Source: Trichopria drosophilae
Taxonomy: Eukaryota; Arthropoda; Insecta; Hymenoptera; Diapriidae
Direction: 5' to 3'
DNA length: 64,000 nt
NCBI GenBank assembly: GCA_030407085.1
Contig: CM059582.1
Coordinates: 29,773,001 to 29,837,000, forward strand
Part shown: piece after piece, positions 37,043 to 49,556 of the stretch
Position numbering within the stretch: position 1 is the stretch's first letter
Layout: each line of letters starts with the position of its first letter
Program-made: the position numbers and the translations under genes
The notes under the pieces: generated by a model
What the model saw: the letters and a program-made list of their open reading frames with translations, nothing else
The model's database searches: none
What the model was told of the DNA's origin: nothing

Positions 37043-39217
37043 AACTCTCTAAACTAATGTACGTATTTAGGTTTACTTCAGATTGGATATTTCCTTAGTT
37101 GTCATATTTATAGAATGATGCATTTCGGCAACTTTTATTTTATTCTTTTTTCAATAAGAAAAAATGAAAAATGAATGTGTTTACTCATTCCCGATTTTTG
37201 TATAAATGTAACAATTCAAGATATTTAAAAATTATTTTTGATAGTGGTAGTTTCTACGCCTTGCTTATTCCATAAAAAACAATTTTTGGAAAATGTCATT
37301 TTTACTCGTTGTTTAAATTCTTTAATGAAAGGCCAACATTTGATATCACGCGGTTTTCCATTCGCGAAGTGCATTGTGCATTTGTACGTATCTATATTAT
37401 TTAAAAAATACAGGTTTGATAAGGGAAGTCAACAAAAAAGTCGTAATAAAACCCTGGAAATAATGGAAATAATTTGAAAACAATTTACCACTCTTCAATA
37501 AATATGACAGCAAAAAAAATTAATGTTTAACCGAAAACGAGATTAGCAAACATGAAATATTTGGCTAAATGTATATACCTGCTTTGAAAATTGGACTCTT
37601 AAGTCTTTCAATATCCTTTACACATTTGCTGACATGACACAATTATATTGTAAAAGTTCGAAAAACCAGTATTTTCATAAACTTGGTCAGTACTGGTATT
37701 TACACTTATTAATTTTAGTAATGATATATCTATTAATAATCATGAAGGAAATTATGTCAGCAGCGATGATGGGATTAACTAACAATTTTTGTATTTTGTA
37801 TCGTGTTAGGTGTAAACTTGTTCCTGAGACTACTTTCTTTGTAGCTCGGGTAAGGAAATGCTGATAATTATAGGCGTCAACCTTTCCATTTCAATTAGTT
37901 AGTATCGCCAAATGACCGTAAATTGATACATAGTATACATTTTATCGGAAAGTTGTATGCAAAAATACGGTCCTTTGACATATTATTATTTTAACGATTT
38001 TGGTAAATTGCATATTGTTTTTGACAATTCTTTTTTTATAAAATATATAATATTTAATATAAAATTAAAAATGTTGCTGATTTTAATCAATGCCTTTTTT
38101 GTGAAAAAACTATTTTAACTATATTCAATCGACTTTTGTTCAATTATTTGTTTCGCATATTTTTTCCTTTCAAAATAGTATATGTTATATCAAGATGAGT
38201 TAATAATAAGTGTACTATAAAGAAAAACAAGAATAAAGTAATATATCTTCAAGTATGCAAAGTAATTAATGTGAATTATAAAATAATAGGTATATAGTAC
38301 CGTCTTATTCATTTATAGTTCGTATTTAGTTTTTATGAAAATTTTTACAGTTTATGAATACTTTTTCATGGCTTTATTTGTTATTAAATTTATAATAATC
38401 CATAACAATATACTAGATAATAATACGGCTATGATACATGTTCGAGAATGTCTGCGATTATTTATTTTTGACAAATATTGTACAAGATTTTTCTTACAAA
38501 ATTTTTCAACTTTGAAACGGTGTACTGGAAACGTTTAATTAATTGTGTATATAAATAACATATTTACTATTTAATAATATCTTGTATTGAAGTTTGAGAA
38601 GGAGTGGTCATGACTCAAGAACTCTTCTTTCGGGGGTATTAATAGATTAATTAGATGCGTGAAGCAGTAGGGTACCCATAAAGGTGTATTTAATCGTAAA
38701 TTAATATCTGATAAATGTATGCATTTAATTTTTAATCTAATAATGATCGATTGTTTCAAGGTAAATTCTCTGCCATAATTCAAAGAGAAAACTATCGTTT
38801 ATACACCTGTCGATTACTATCACGATTGCAGTATCCGACAATTCTGGGAACTTCTTGGAAAACGTTTTCCTATATATGCATAAACAAATGGAGAATGAAA
38901 ACTTTCCGTCTTTATTATCATATTCGATTTAAATAACATCTTAGATACAGAATTCAACGCATTGCGTGTATTAAACAATGCGAAATGTACACGCTATTAC
39001 GGATCTCTTAATAATATGAAAGGACATTTTATTATACGTTTTATATGTGTCCTAAATAGCATATTAATTCCTATATTTGAACTACTGCAAGTACTAAATT
39101 TATAGAAAACTCTATGAACAATAAAATGGAATGCATTCATATTTATTACCCCTGAGGATACACTGAAACTTGTTTTTGAGTTCGATGTTTTACCGGTGAT
39201 GTACCACAGAGTTACTA
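37043..39217. other. Stretch without gene
   Basis: Frames at 37238-38936 are short, overlap on both strands in part and show no domain. Nothing is supported. Confidence 0.4.
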
Positions 39218-39880
39218 CACTGAAAAAAATTTACTTGACAAACTCAGCTACCATTGAGAAGCTGAAGGAGAGTAATTAAAAGAAATACTGTTTTCGTTAG
39301 TATAAATTTGTTGTTGTTAATTTTACTATTTTTAGTTAAGTTAATATTATTTACCCAGTAAACGAGAAAGTATTTTGATCAAGAATCTTTGATCCCGAAT
39401 GATTTGAGATCAAGAAATGCGATACTCTGCATAAAACTCAAAAAGACATGCACTAATATATTAAAAAATCAACCGCCTATAGCTGCACTAAAAATAAATC
39501 CACTAAAAAAATGTCCAGAAAAATTCTTAGTTGATTTGACTACTTTTTGACTACGCAGAGTTCGATACGCTCAAAGAAAAAAGTTGCGTTACTACCGAAA
39601 AGAAGTTAAATAAACTAAAAATGTACTTCTGCTAAATTCAATTAAAAATATATCGTTCCAGTATGTTGAATAGTTTTTAGTGTTCTAGGTAGTTCGACTC
39701 TAACAAATGTTTTTGTATGGAGTAGAATTAACTTACAAAATGTCGTTTCCATAACGATATTTTTTGTTGTTTTAATTCCTTTATGGTGTTAACTATAACC
39801 TATAAAATTCCGTTGAGGACCTATTGAAATACATTCAGTAGTTAAAAAGTAGTCAAATCAACTAAGAATTTTTTTCATTG
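39218..39880. mobile_element. 663-bp TA-flanked element with CACTG ends
   Basis: The left end CACTGAAAAAAATTT and right end AATTTTTTTCATTG are inverted repeats flanked by TA (39216-39217 and 39881-39882). Inside, AATTCTTAGTTGATTTGACT, then ACTTTTTGACTA, at about 39523 is inverted at about 39840-39870 with one mismatch. The left two thirds resemble the outer parts of the interrupted copy at 2224-3322. It is non-autonomous. Confidence 0.7.
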
Positions 39881-42800
39881 TACATGGAGGACCGATTAAA
39901 AATCTAGCCTTTTCCAGGGGCTGTATAAAAGTCTATGAATTATCACTATATTTAAACGAAGAAAGTACTTGCTTATTGCTGTACACGTCAGAATTTAAAT
40001 TATTTAAACAATATGTCGTAAAAAAATTATGCAAATAAAGTTGCTAGGTTTTTGAATTTTAACTAAATTTACATATTTTACTATAAATTTTTTTACCGTT
40101 TGGTTTTCAAAATCGGGGAAAAAACATCCATATTCTACATAATATTCTGTAAAACAATGCACTAGTATAGAATGTGTGCCGGTTATAGAACGAAAGTTAC
40201 GAGCGTTAAAGTACCTAAAAGGAGACTCAAGGAAAAAAATTGATTTTTCAAGTGGCACCCTTACGTATTAGTAGTTAAACGGTTTTTCATATTGGAAAAT
40301 GGATATCAGCACTTGTATAATATATTGGTAAATCGGTAAATCAGCGAGTAAAGTTTATAGTAGTTTTCAGGGCAGAAACGTTTGAAAAATCAATGAATTA
40401 AAATATGATATATAAACAAAGGTTGTAAGAGCAGGAAATATCCTTTAAAACTTGCCCAAACCACTGGTTAAACCAGGACCATATAAATTAATGTTGAATT
40501 CCAATTTGAAAACTACTCTCTTAATCAGAATCAGTGAAAATTTCGCCAAATGCGTCAGGAAAAACAATTTTTGCTATTAAATAAGTCAATTTCACTGCTT
40601 AACCAGTTGATTTTACTATTTAGCCAGACGAAATATTATATAAAATAGTTTATAAAAACTGAACATCTGTATAAAATTACTAAGAAGTTGTTATAAAAGG
40701 AACGTAAATAAATGGTCTATATTGTTTTTTCCGTTTTCATAATCGCATTTGAGTTCCACAAGTTGTCCATGCAAGCACCAAATTCTAGATACTGAAGACA
40801 CCACCGAAAAATTGAGTAAAAGCGTTCTGTTTCAGGTATAATCTATAATGTTTTTCGTAATTGTTCGGTTTTAAACATTTTTATAACCTTTAAAATTGCA
40901 TGCAGGTGCTACTATATAATTTGAGGGGTGTGTACAAAGTTATATTAGTTAAGTTTGTATTACAGATTTTGCTTAAATTTACTGACTAGATTAATTATAC
41001 TAGAAAATTAGCTTTCATTTCCCACACGTAACACGCGAAACTATTAAGTGTTTATGGCAAATAAAATATTTTTAATAGCTTTGTGTATTACTTAAGATGA
41101 GTAGGAGCTGATTTTTTTAGCGGAAACAGTGCATTCAGTGGCTTTTAGCTAAATTCTGCTGTGACGAGTTTGTTATTTCTTAATAATCGTTCGTTTACTA
41201 ACAGCTTTTAGCTTAGTTGTAAAATAAAACGAGTTCGTATTGTAATTTTTTTAGTGAAAATTTGCGCTTACGAGAACATTCCCAATGTAGTATAACCAGA
41301 AACTGTAAGACGGAGTGGCGATTATGAGAATATTCCCTATGTAACTTAGGTAGGAAAGAAGGGGAGTGAAGGTGGGGGTTCCTTAAATGTGTTGAATATT
41401 TTCAAAACTTCGACCCTCACCATATGTCAGCCGAAATATTAATAAATAACATGTTTGGAGTTGGAGATGGTTTTTCAAAATAAATAGAAAACATTATTTT
41501 ATCAGGATGGTGGTCAAGATGTGACTAGGTCGTGAAACTTCTGTTGTCTCTTCTTTCTATGTAACGTAGCTTTCCAAAAATTCAATCATTTTATTTTCTC
41601 TTTGTAGCTGGTTAGAAATAAATTCCCCTATTACAACTTATAAGGAAATGTACTTATATGCACGTATTCTTCTACCTGGACCCTAACGTACAGGTTAATT
41701 AATGTTAAAATACAAATAAATAAAAGGGATACCTTGTTATTATAGGTATTCTAGTAAATCCTAGTTATTTTAAATAGATAATAACGATATAACAATAAAC
41801 AACAACATATTCAACGTTAAATAAACTAAATATAGTATGAATAGAGGTGAATAATTAAAAATTGATGTATAACAGTGATTTTATCATTGCAATTGACATG
41901 CGTGTATGATAATAAATATTTTTTGTTATAAAACAAATACAACAATAATAAATGTATAAATGTCATATTATGTAAAAATTAAAAAATAAAATAACATGAA
42001 GTAATAATTAAACATTATGGACGTATTCGAGGAGAAAATAACGTTGTTTTTGTCAAGTATAATTTAAATTATTCTAGAAAATTGTTGTTTAATGACAGAA
42101 ACTCATCTGATATAATTCAAATTTTACTGACAAAGTTCATAATTTTTGTATGATATTACAGATGGAAACGTTTCAAAAAAAAAAAAAATGCGCACCAAAG
42201 TGGAAAGATTCCATATGCTGGGAGACGAAACCATCGAAAATACTAGATCTATATTTTCGCTATAAACACGAATTTATTAAATTAAATATTAGGATCACAG
42301 TGCTTTATAAACTGTATTTAAATCGCAGCCGCTGAGCAATAGCTAGTATATGTTATTCGTCTTTGATCTCAAAGATTATAATATTGGCAAGTATTATAAT
42401 CTATGGCATCTTGGAGGAATTATATAAAGCATCTAATGCTACATTCTTCAATAAAACGCTTATAAATAATATTATATGTACATATAGCTTAATATCAAAT
42501 CTGGTCATTATAACTTAACGAAACATTATAACTAATTACTATAATGATACACACATTTTCACACGGGTGTGATAAAGAACTTGTTTAAATGATTAATTCT
42601 GCAAAGCCTGACATAGAATAGACTGTGATTGATCGTTCGGCGCTTTGGAAATTTTAAAATCATATTAATCAAAACAATTAGTCTTTTCCTAATACAATTT
42701 TAAACATTTCCAATTTACATCGGCTTTGTAGAAATAATATTACAACTGCTCAATATAACACAACAATTTTAACAATACATTTTTTTAAATTAACGCATAC

Positions 42801-43410
42801 AGTACAATTATATCGAAATTACCTCAGCTAAAGAAAATTTGTTGATATTTGATTGATGAATTTTTAAATTATTTCAATAATAGAATTTTAGCATTCAACA
42901 ATACAAATAAAAAATGCAAGTAAAGAATATTATTATCGGCATAATATATTTTGTTACTTGCTTTTCATTCATATTGATGCTTCATTGCTACTTAAAACTA
43001 AATTAAAAATTATTATTCAATTATCATCAAAATGTTCTTCACTGCATAAAAGAAATTCCCGTGACAGTTTCGAAACGCCAATATTATCTTCTGTCTAACC
43101 TGGGCATTTTCTTCTTACATTTTAACATGCACTTATTATAGTGCGAATATAATAAGCTCATGTTTCTGTAAAAAAGATAATTTGCTAATGCAAACATTTA
43201 ATTTTTATCTTCATTGAATGCTAATAGGAATCTGATAAATAATATCATTTGTTAAGTATCGCATTGGATTTAGACAACCGACATTAATTAATGACGTTTT
43301 AAAATCAGACAACACTTCGATAGAAATTAAATGTTTCATTAATGTATTGTAAATTTACGTAATCTACAATGTAGATACAACTACTGTTGGAATTATTGAA
43401 TATACTAATT
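39881..43410. other. Stretch without gene
   Basis: The frame at 40004-40258 and others look like chance. A near-direct repeat (ACGAGAACATTCCCAATGTAG at about 41271 and ATGAGAATATTCCCTATGTAAC at about 41325) was noted. Otherwise very AT-rich. Confidence 0.35.
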
Positions 43411-44708
43411 TTATAGTAAGAACGTTCGAATTCGGGTACTTTCGCATATTGGAATTATAATTTCCTTGGATTGAAATTCCATGTGATTCCTTATTGGTGA
43501 CGGGATATTGGAAGCTGCAACTCTGTCTCCCTTAAATGTTTGTTTGGCGTCTAGACCGAAAATCAGTTTTTGTTACAGTTATTGATTTCTTTGAAATATT
43601 TGAAAAAAGATTTGGTGGGTATCATTAATGTATTGTTTATAGTCACGTTTCTAAAAATAAGGAATACGACCTACGATTTTTGATATATTTTATAAACACA
43701 ACGAATTTTTACAACACTGATTGAAAAATATTTAACGGTTGACTTAAAAACCGATTTTTTCAAATAATTTATTATCCGGAAGTTGAAGAATGTTAATTTT
43801 TCCCAACCAAATCATTTTTTCCTAGTATTTGTGAAAACTACTTACTTTTCCAAAATTGTTTCGCTTTAAATACAATCGATCTTTTTACTTTTAAATGGTT
43901 CAAATCACTGCTTTCGAAGTTTCTTTCAGTTATGGAAATTCGAAAATATTGTGGCGATTTAGTAAATGTAAGAGACTCGATCTCAACTGGCATGGAATTA
44001 CACTCATCGATATTGTCTGGTAACGATGAGTATAGGTCCACCTCGCTCCAATCATTTTGTAATCGAAGATTTCCATCTGCTGTACTTTTACTTTTGTTTG
44101 GTGATGACGTCGATGGCAATTCTAAATAGTCAGTCGTATCGGTCACGGTATCAGGTATGTCCAAATTGAGAGTTGCAGACTCACTGTCATTCTCTACTTG
44201 AGCCTGCGTAGTAAATGTGTTGGTCCCTGATGTTGACTTACATTTTTCCATATTATTATTATAATCTTCTGTATTCGACAGATTTGAGACTGACGTACGA
44301 TGACTGTAATATTTAAACTGTTCTTCCTTACTTGCTAAATAGAAAATAAATAGATTGCGTAAATAACATTTTTTACATTGTTATCATCGGTTGAGGAATT
44401 GTAGTAAACGGACAGACTTTTGGAATAATTTTCAAACTCATAAAATTTTCAATTAATAAATTTCAATTTCGAAGAAAGACATTTTTGTCCACTTATATTT
44501 ATTCTTGTAAAGTATTAATCCAAATTACAATGTCTTGAATATGATTTAATTATCAAAATGGTTATAAAAGGAAATCTTTACTGTACGTAAACTTACTTGT
44601 CTGTTTTTTCTTAGTTGACAAATAATCCTCGAGAACAGGATAAAACCACCCGGCAGCAAACGCTGCCACTGCTATTGTAACACCAAAAGCTAAATTTTTA
44701 CATTCCAT
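43411..44708 (-). CDS. Single-pass membrane protein, unknown family (paralogue 1)
   Basis: Three-exon model: 44597-44708, 43846-44334 and 43411-43550, giving 246 residues. Both introns are phase 1; the donors are GTAAGT and the acceptors end TTTAG and TCTAG. Residues 1-37 are MECKNLAFGVTIAVAAFAAG followed by WFYPVLEDYLSTKKKQT, that is one hydrophobic segment at about 7-27 and then a basic stop. Residues 38-160 are hydrophilic, rich in S, T, N and D, and probably disordered. A denser block follows: NDW-SE at 131-136, then QYFRISITER at 166-175, then a basic stretch up to residue 200. The last exon (201-246) carries SKEIIIPICEST. Several of these landmarks recur in the same order and exon positions in the gene at 49557-52004. 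The function is unknown; a small membrane-anchored protein is inferred. The last exon rests on frame, acceptor and this similarity. Confidence 0.7.
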
Positions 44709-46125
44709 AATCCCGGATATATTACGTTAATTATACCCATGATGATCGTAATACTGACACTGATAGAATGTTTACATATATATGTCTACCACGAAAAATA
44801 GACATTTCCAAAATACGAATGAAGAGACAATGTTTGTGAAATAGACTGCAATGTTGTTAATACAATGATTCATTGTTTTGAATTTAGAGGTAGTAAGGAT
44901 TTGTTTTGGATTGAAATAGTTTGGTATTAAGTTTGATAAAATGTAATTAAAAGACAAATTTTTAAGAAATTTATATTATTGAAAATAGGTGCCAATTATT
45001 AGCTTTACTATGTTTGTTAAAAATATTCTGAATTTATTCACATTGTGGCGTGACTCCGAGACTAAGATAGCACTAGGAATAAACTACACCATACTAGAAA
45101 TACATATGACAGAGAAAGAATATCAAACATATAACGTATATTTTTATTTAATAAAGTTTTATTCAAGTGCTCCATTCTTCTTACTATTACGTAAGTTAAT
45201 AAATATTTATATTTAATTAGAAATAGTCGAACTCAGTTTTCTTAATATTATAAATAAATACTTATGCAAACGCATACTCTAGTAAATAAACAACAAAGAA
45301 TAAACTCCTGTATTTAATGTGCGTATAGAAACTGACAGTAGCATCGACTATAATCGTCGAGGTTAGTTTTCTGGGATTTTGAACTACGTAATTATTTAAC
45401 TTAATTATACAGCGACCACGATGAATACTAGGATTGAAAATAAAAAATATTATTAATGCATTCAAAAACAGTTTTTTTTTTGACACCCAGTATGGTGCAC
45501 AGCTTCCAATTTCAACTTATATTAGAAGTAATAATTTAGTGAAAAGTAAATATGTAGTAAAATGTGATATCGTCCAATAGTTCAATATACATAATTAATA
45601 CAATTTTTGACGAAAAGATGTAAGAAACAAGAATGATCTCTTGATGTAGATTAATTTTTAATACAATATACGAGGTGTAATAGTCTGCACTGATTATAGA
45701 AATGAAACAATTATTGTACCTGTAATTTAGAATGTGAAAATAGAATTGTTTTTATCATCAATGTGCATTTGTTATTCTATTTCAAGTTTATTTTTAAATG
45801 GCCAATAAAAATTTCGAATTCAACAGCTATACATTTATATCCATGTGAAATTATATATAATGGGAATCTTTGTGGCCATTTTAGATTCTCCATTTTAAGT
45901 TTGGATAAATTTCTGGAGCACATGCATAATGGCAGGCAGGAAACTAAATTTATTCTATCTATTTAAGAATGAAAAGCATCAACAGATATTATTGCACAGT
46001 ACATCAGGACAATATTTTTAGCTCTCAGGGATTACTTCTGGTGTCAATTTTTTGTTCGTAGATTTTAAAGTATAAGATTCAGGGACTCAGAATTTATTAA
46101 CAAAGTAACAGATACACTGTAAAAA
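44709..46125. other. Stretch without gene, upstream of paralogue 1
   Basis: Should hold the promoter of the 43411-44708 gene. ATATATCCGGGAT lies just before its start codon, close to ATATATCAGAGAT before the start of the paralogue at 52004, but no clear TATA/initiator pair was found. Frames at 44772-45486 are unsupported. Confidence 0.35.
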
Positions 46126-46204
46126 CAAAATGTCTTGAAATTTCAAGAAAATGAGACACCACTTTATCTCATTTGAAGAGAAAGTGTCTCATTTCAAGAC
46201 AGTT
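46126..46204. repeat. Inverted repeat GTCTTGAAA / ATGAGACAC
   Basis: TGTCTTGAAA..AATGAGACAC (46131-46159) faces GTGTCTCATTTCAAGACAG (about 46184-46202). The left arm contains an extra CTTGAAATTTCAAG palindrome. CACTGTAAAAACAAAA directly precedes it and resembles the CACTG ends of the TA-flanked MITEs, so it may be the remains of one. Confidence 0.45.
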
Positions 46205-46338
46205 TATTATTTATGTAATTTTTCTGAAATGTCTCATATGTTTTCAACTTATGTAGTAAAATCTGTACAACCTGCACTTTTACTATATAATTACGACTAA
46301 ATTCATATTAGTATGATAACCGAAAATTTTATGAGGCC

Positions 46339-46656
46339 ATGAATCTAAAACTACTATTGCAATGCAATATGATCACCGATTTAATGGAAGTGGGTGTTTT
46401 CTTTTTTAATTTTGTGAGTAGTGTTAGTCGAGTAGTTTTAGAGAGTATCTTACAATTCTTTGTCATAGTAATTCTGTGGCCAGTTTCTGATTTACCAAGT
46501 AAAATACGTCGGAATGATTACGCAGGTCAACAACGTTTTGTTGGTGGGAAGCTGTTGCTCACTGCCGACTTATTTTTGTGTGCAGAATCCGAATTGGAAT
46601 TCAGCTTTGATCTAAAAATTCTGTTACAGCCATATCGAATGAATGGTATAATCTAA
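46339..46656 (+). CDS. Doubtful 105-residue open frame
   Basis: An ATG-to-stop frame without introns. The first half is hydrophobic (about residues 17-48) and the second half is polar (KIRRNDYAGQQRF, then a leucine-rich, acidic stretch). It is the longest open frame outside the three modelled genes, but a few frames of this length are expected by chance in 64 kb of such AT-rich DNA. No domain is recognised. It could be a small membrane protein, a pseudogene fragment or nothing. Confidence 0.15.
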   Translation: MNLKLLLQCNMITDLMEVGVFFFNFVSSVSRVVLESILQFFVIVILWPVSDLPSKIRRNDYAGQQRFVGGKLLLTADLFLCAESELEFSFDLKILLQPYRMNGII

Positions 46657-49556
46657 TGGTAAATACATATAGCATTATTACATTATTTCAAATATAATAC
46701 GAGATCTACTGTATTTCATTTTTAAAATTTGATTTAAATTTATCGCCGAAGTTAAAAAAAAAGCCATTTAATCCAGATTTCCGTCCATATATTTTCACAA
46801 GTTGTAAGTTTAAGAAAATCGTTATAAACAAATGAATGTAATTTTTGTCAACAAAATCATTATCGTCTATCAAATTTAGGTGAAAATTAGTATATGATAG
46901 TTCGAAAGTTCCTAAAAAATATTGACATTGCGATTTTGTTCTAAAAATGTTTACTTGTCGGTATTTTATGTTACTAATAACAAAATCGAAATCAATTTTC
47001 TCAGAAGATTTGATGAATCCAAAATGATAAACTAAAAAATATTAAATTATGTTAATATAATTTTGAATGCATTTTGATATCCTATTGTGTATCCGCTATA
47101 TTGCGAATGACGATGTCTATTTTGTGACTTCATGTTCGAACACAGCGAAGCCAAAAACGTCGAAGAAAAAATTTTCACCACAAATTATGCAGTAGATATA
47201 GGTAGACTTTAAAGGGGTAATGTGACGGCACTGGATAAGACGTTTTTACGACGATCTAATTTAAAAATGTAACTTTGTGAGACAAAATCGCAGATGATCG
47301 AATAAAAACTCATTTTGAAGGGTAAGAATTGTACTAAAAGAAGCGAATAGTACAGAACAGAAACAAAAATGTTTGCATCTAGTACGTAACCTTAAACATG
47401 GCAAAAAACGCGTTTTTCAAGTACATAACCTCAAATATCTTAAAATCCTGACTTGATGGACCAATTCCGACTTCTGAATTCAGTTTCTATGCATAAAATT
47501 ACATCGGAAATGACCCCATTTTAAAAATACGGCACATCTTATTACAGAACATTTTGATGCTCGAAACGTTCCTAAATTATATGTAAAAAAAAACTGATGC
47601 CTCTGATATGAAAGCAACATTTTATAGCAATGGGAACGATACAGTCCACTTGGTACCCTACAAAACTTCCGATTATTCGAACATTACTTTACAGCAAATT
47701 AGTTTAGGATAATTGAATATTTATTGTATGAACTTGTTTATTACAAGTCGCATGTAACTGAAAGAACTGCAGATAAAAACTATATACAATCTCTACCTCC
47801 TCTCAAATGAGTTGAATCTCATGGTACTCCGAAAGTTAAAAGCTCCACAGATATACATATAATTAAAAATGCACAGATATTATGAAAGTCTGTTTTTTTA
47901 AATGTCTGGGTTTTCCATGTCGGGTTTTTGAAGTGTCTGTTTTGTGTTTTGTTGGATTTTTATGGTGCACATAATTGTTTCATTCAGTAGGTGTGAAAAA
48001 TGACCATTTTTCAATGATTTTTAACAATTATGACTCAGCAAAGTCCCTTAATACATTGGTAATTTTACGTATACTGAATCAAAAACGTTATTACTTTCTA
48101 TTACCTATCGTATGATAATATTTTCTAGAAACAATATACGTAAAATCGTTCTTAATAGAAAATATGAGGAGGTCGTGTGAAATGATATAACGCCAGACAT
48201 AAATATAAATGTTTATATTACCAAATATTTCATTTAGATGCCTAGAAAACATATTTTTAAAAATGAATATACTACATTTTTAAACGAGTATTTACGTAAT
48301 CTTTACAAAATATTTTAGATATAACATTTGTACTAAACTAGCGTCTAATAGAACACTGCTTGGTGTTATTAAACAAACAAATTCTAGTATTTACATATGT
48401 AGTCCGATAAACATAAATGAATTTCCATTTGCAATTTTGCAAATTCTTCTAACACTGATTATAATATTGCACCATATAACAATATTCCATACATTCCTAT
48501 TCATTAATTAGTAATGTACAACTAAATGTCTCTTCAAAAGTAATGATACAAGTTTTACTGCAAATATTTAATTACAATTTTCAAATAGCATGCATTAACG
48601 ATTTTTTTAAATTACGAGAGATATATAATAGTAAAATGAATATTAATAACATGCACATAAAAGTAACGCACCATAAAAAAACCAAAAGTAATTATAAATT
48701 TTGCAAAAACAAAATTAATTGTTATTTCTTTCACTAAACTATTAATGATTTTCCATTACATATATGTATTATAAACCTGTAAATTCGAGTAAATTGATAG
48801 GTACTAATGAGAAAACCAAAACTGGATTGCAAGTCCTATGAGTAATAATTTTACTAATAAACCGTAAACACTAACACTTCATTAGCCAAATTCACTAATT
48901 TAGAAATTGTAATTACCCGCCTTGAAAGCATTATTACTTAGAAATATAGTACAATTTGACTATGAATCGAGTATATTTGTTCAGTTTATTAGTAAAAATT
49001 GTTACTAATTGAATTCCATGTTTTATGTTTTCCATACACTTGGACTTATACAATTACTCTAATTAACAATATATATCTCGAACTACTCAAGTTTAGACGG
49101 AGCTGACTTACTCGGACATATTTTAATATCCGTTTTACTAACATTCTAGATGCTTGTGCAAACATTGGCATGTAGAAATAAATGAGAGCTTCATGAACGT
49201 TTTCAATTTTCTTCGGAAAATTGAATGACCAAAAATTTGTTTAAATTTTTGGTTATTTTGCATTCATATATCATCCTCTAAAATGCCGTATATTTATACA
49301 AAATTATACGAAGATAAATTTTGTTTAAATTCTATTTTGAATATTCATGAAATAAAAAATTCAATCGATCTTATTCATAAATTTAAATGGGACAATCAAA
49401 AACATATTCCCACTGTAAATTAACTGTGACAAGTGACATTTTTAATATAATTACATTTCTACATAACTGACATTTGTATACCTATTTCTCTGAACAAAGA
49501 TATAAATTAATGACTTTTTTAACAAATGAAAATTTTGTAATTACATTTAGTACCGA
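46657..49556. other. Stretch without gene
   Basis: A weak half copy of the GCCGAC-type repeat, here as TGTCTGGGTTTT, TGTCGGGTTTTTG and GTGTCTGTTTTG, lies at about 47888-47965. Otherwise AT-rich with unsupported frames. Confidence 0.35.

Noticed and set aside
43020..43060. Acidic mini-exon (EEHFDDN) after a strong acceptor near 43041
   Set aside because: It needs a different phase than the strong GTAAGT donor of exon 2 provides.
43290..43395. Alternative last exon of paralogue 1 after the acceptor-like TAAAATTAG near 43415
   Set aside because: It keeps phase and gives about 30 residues, but the exon at 43411-43550 is also in phase, has better protein texture and matches the last exon of the paralogue.
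44597..44708. Assignment of the first exons of the two paralogues to the SMIM20/MITRAC7 mitochondrial family
   Set aside because: The FG..hydrophobic..YP pattern is similar, but the long hydrophilic second exons and the absence of the SMIM20 C-terminal signature do not fit.
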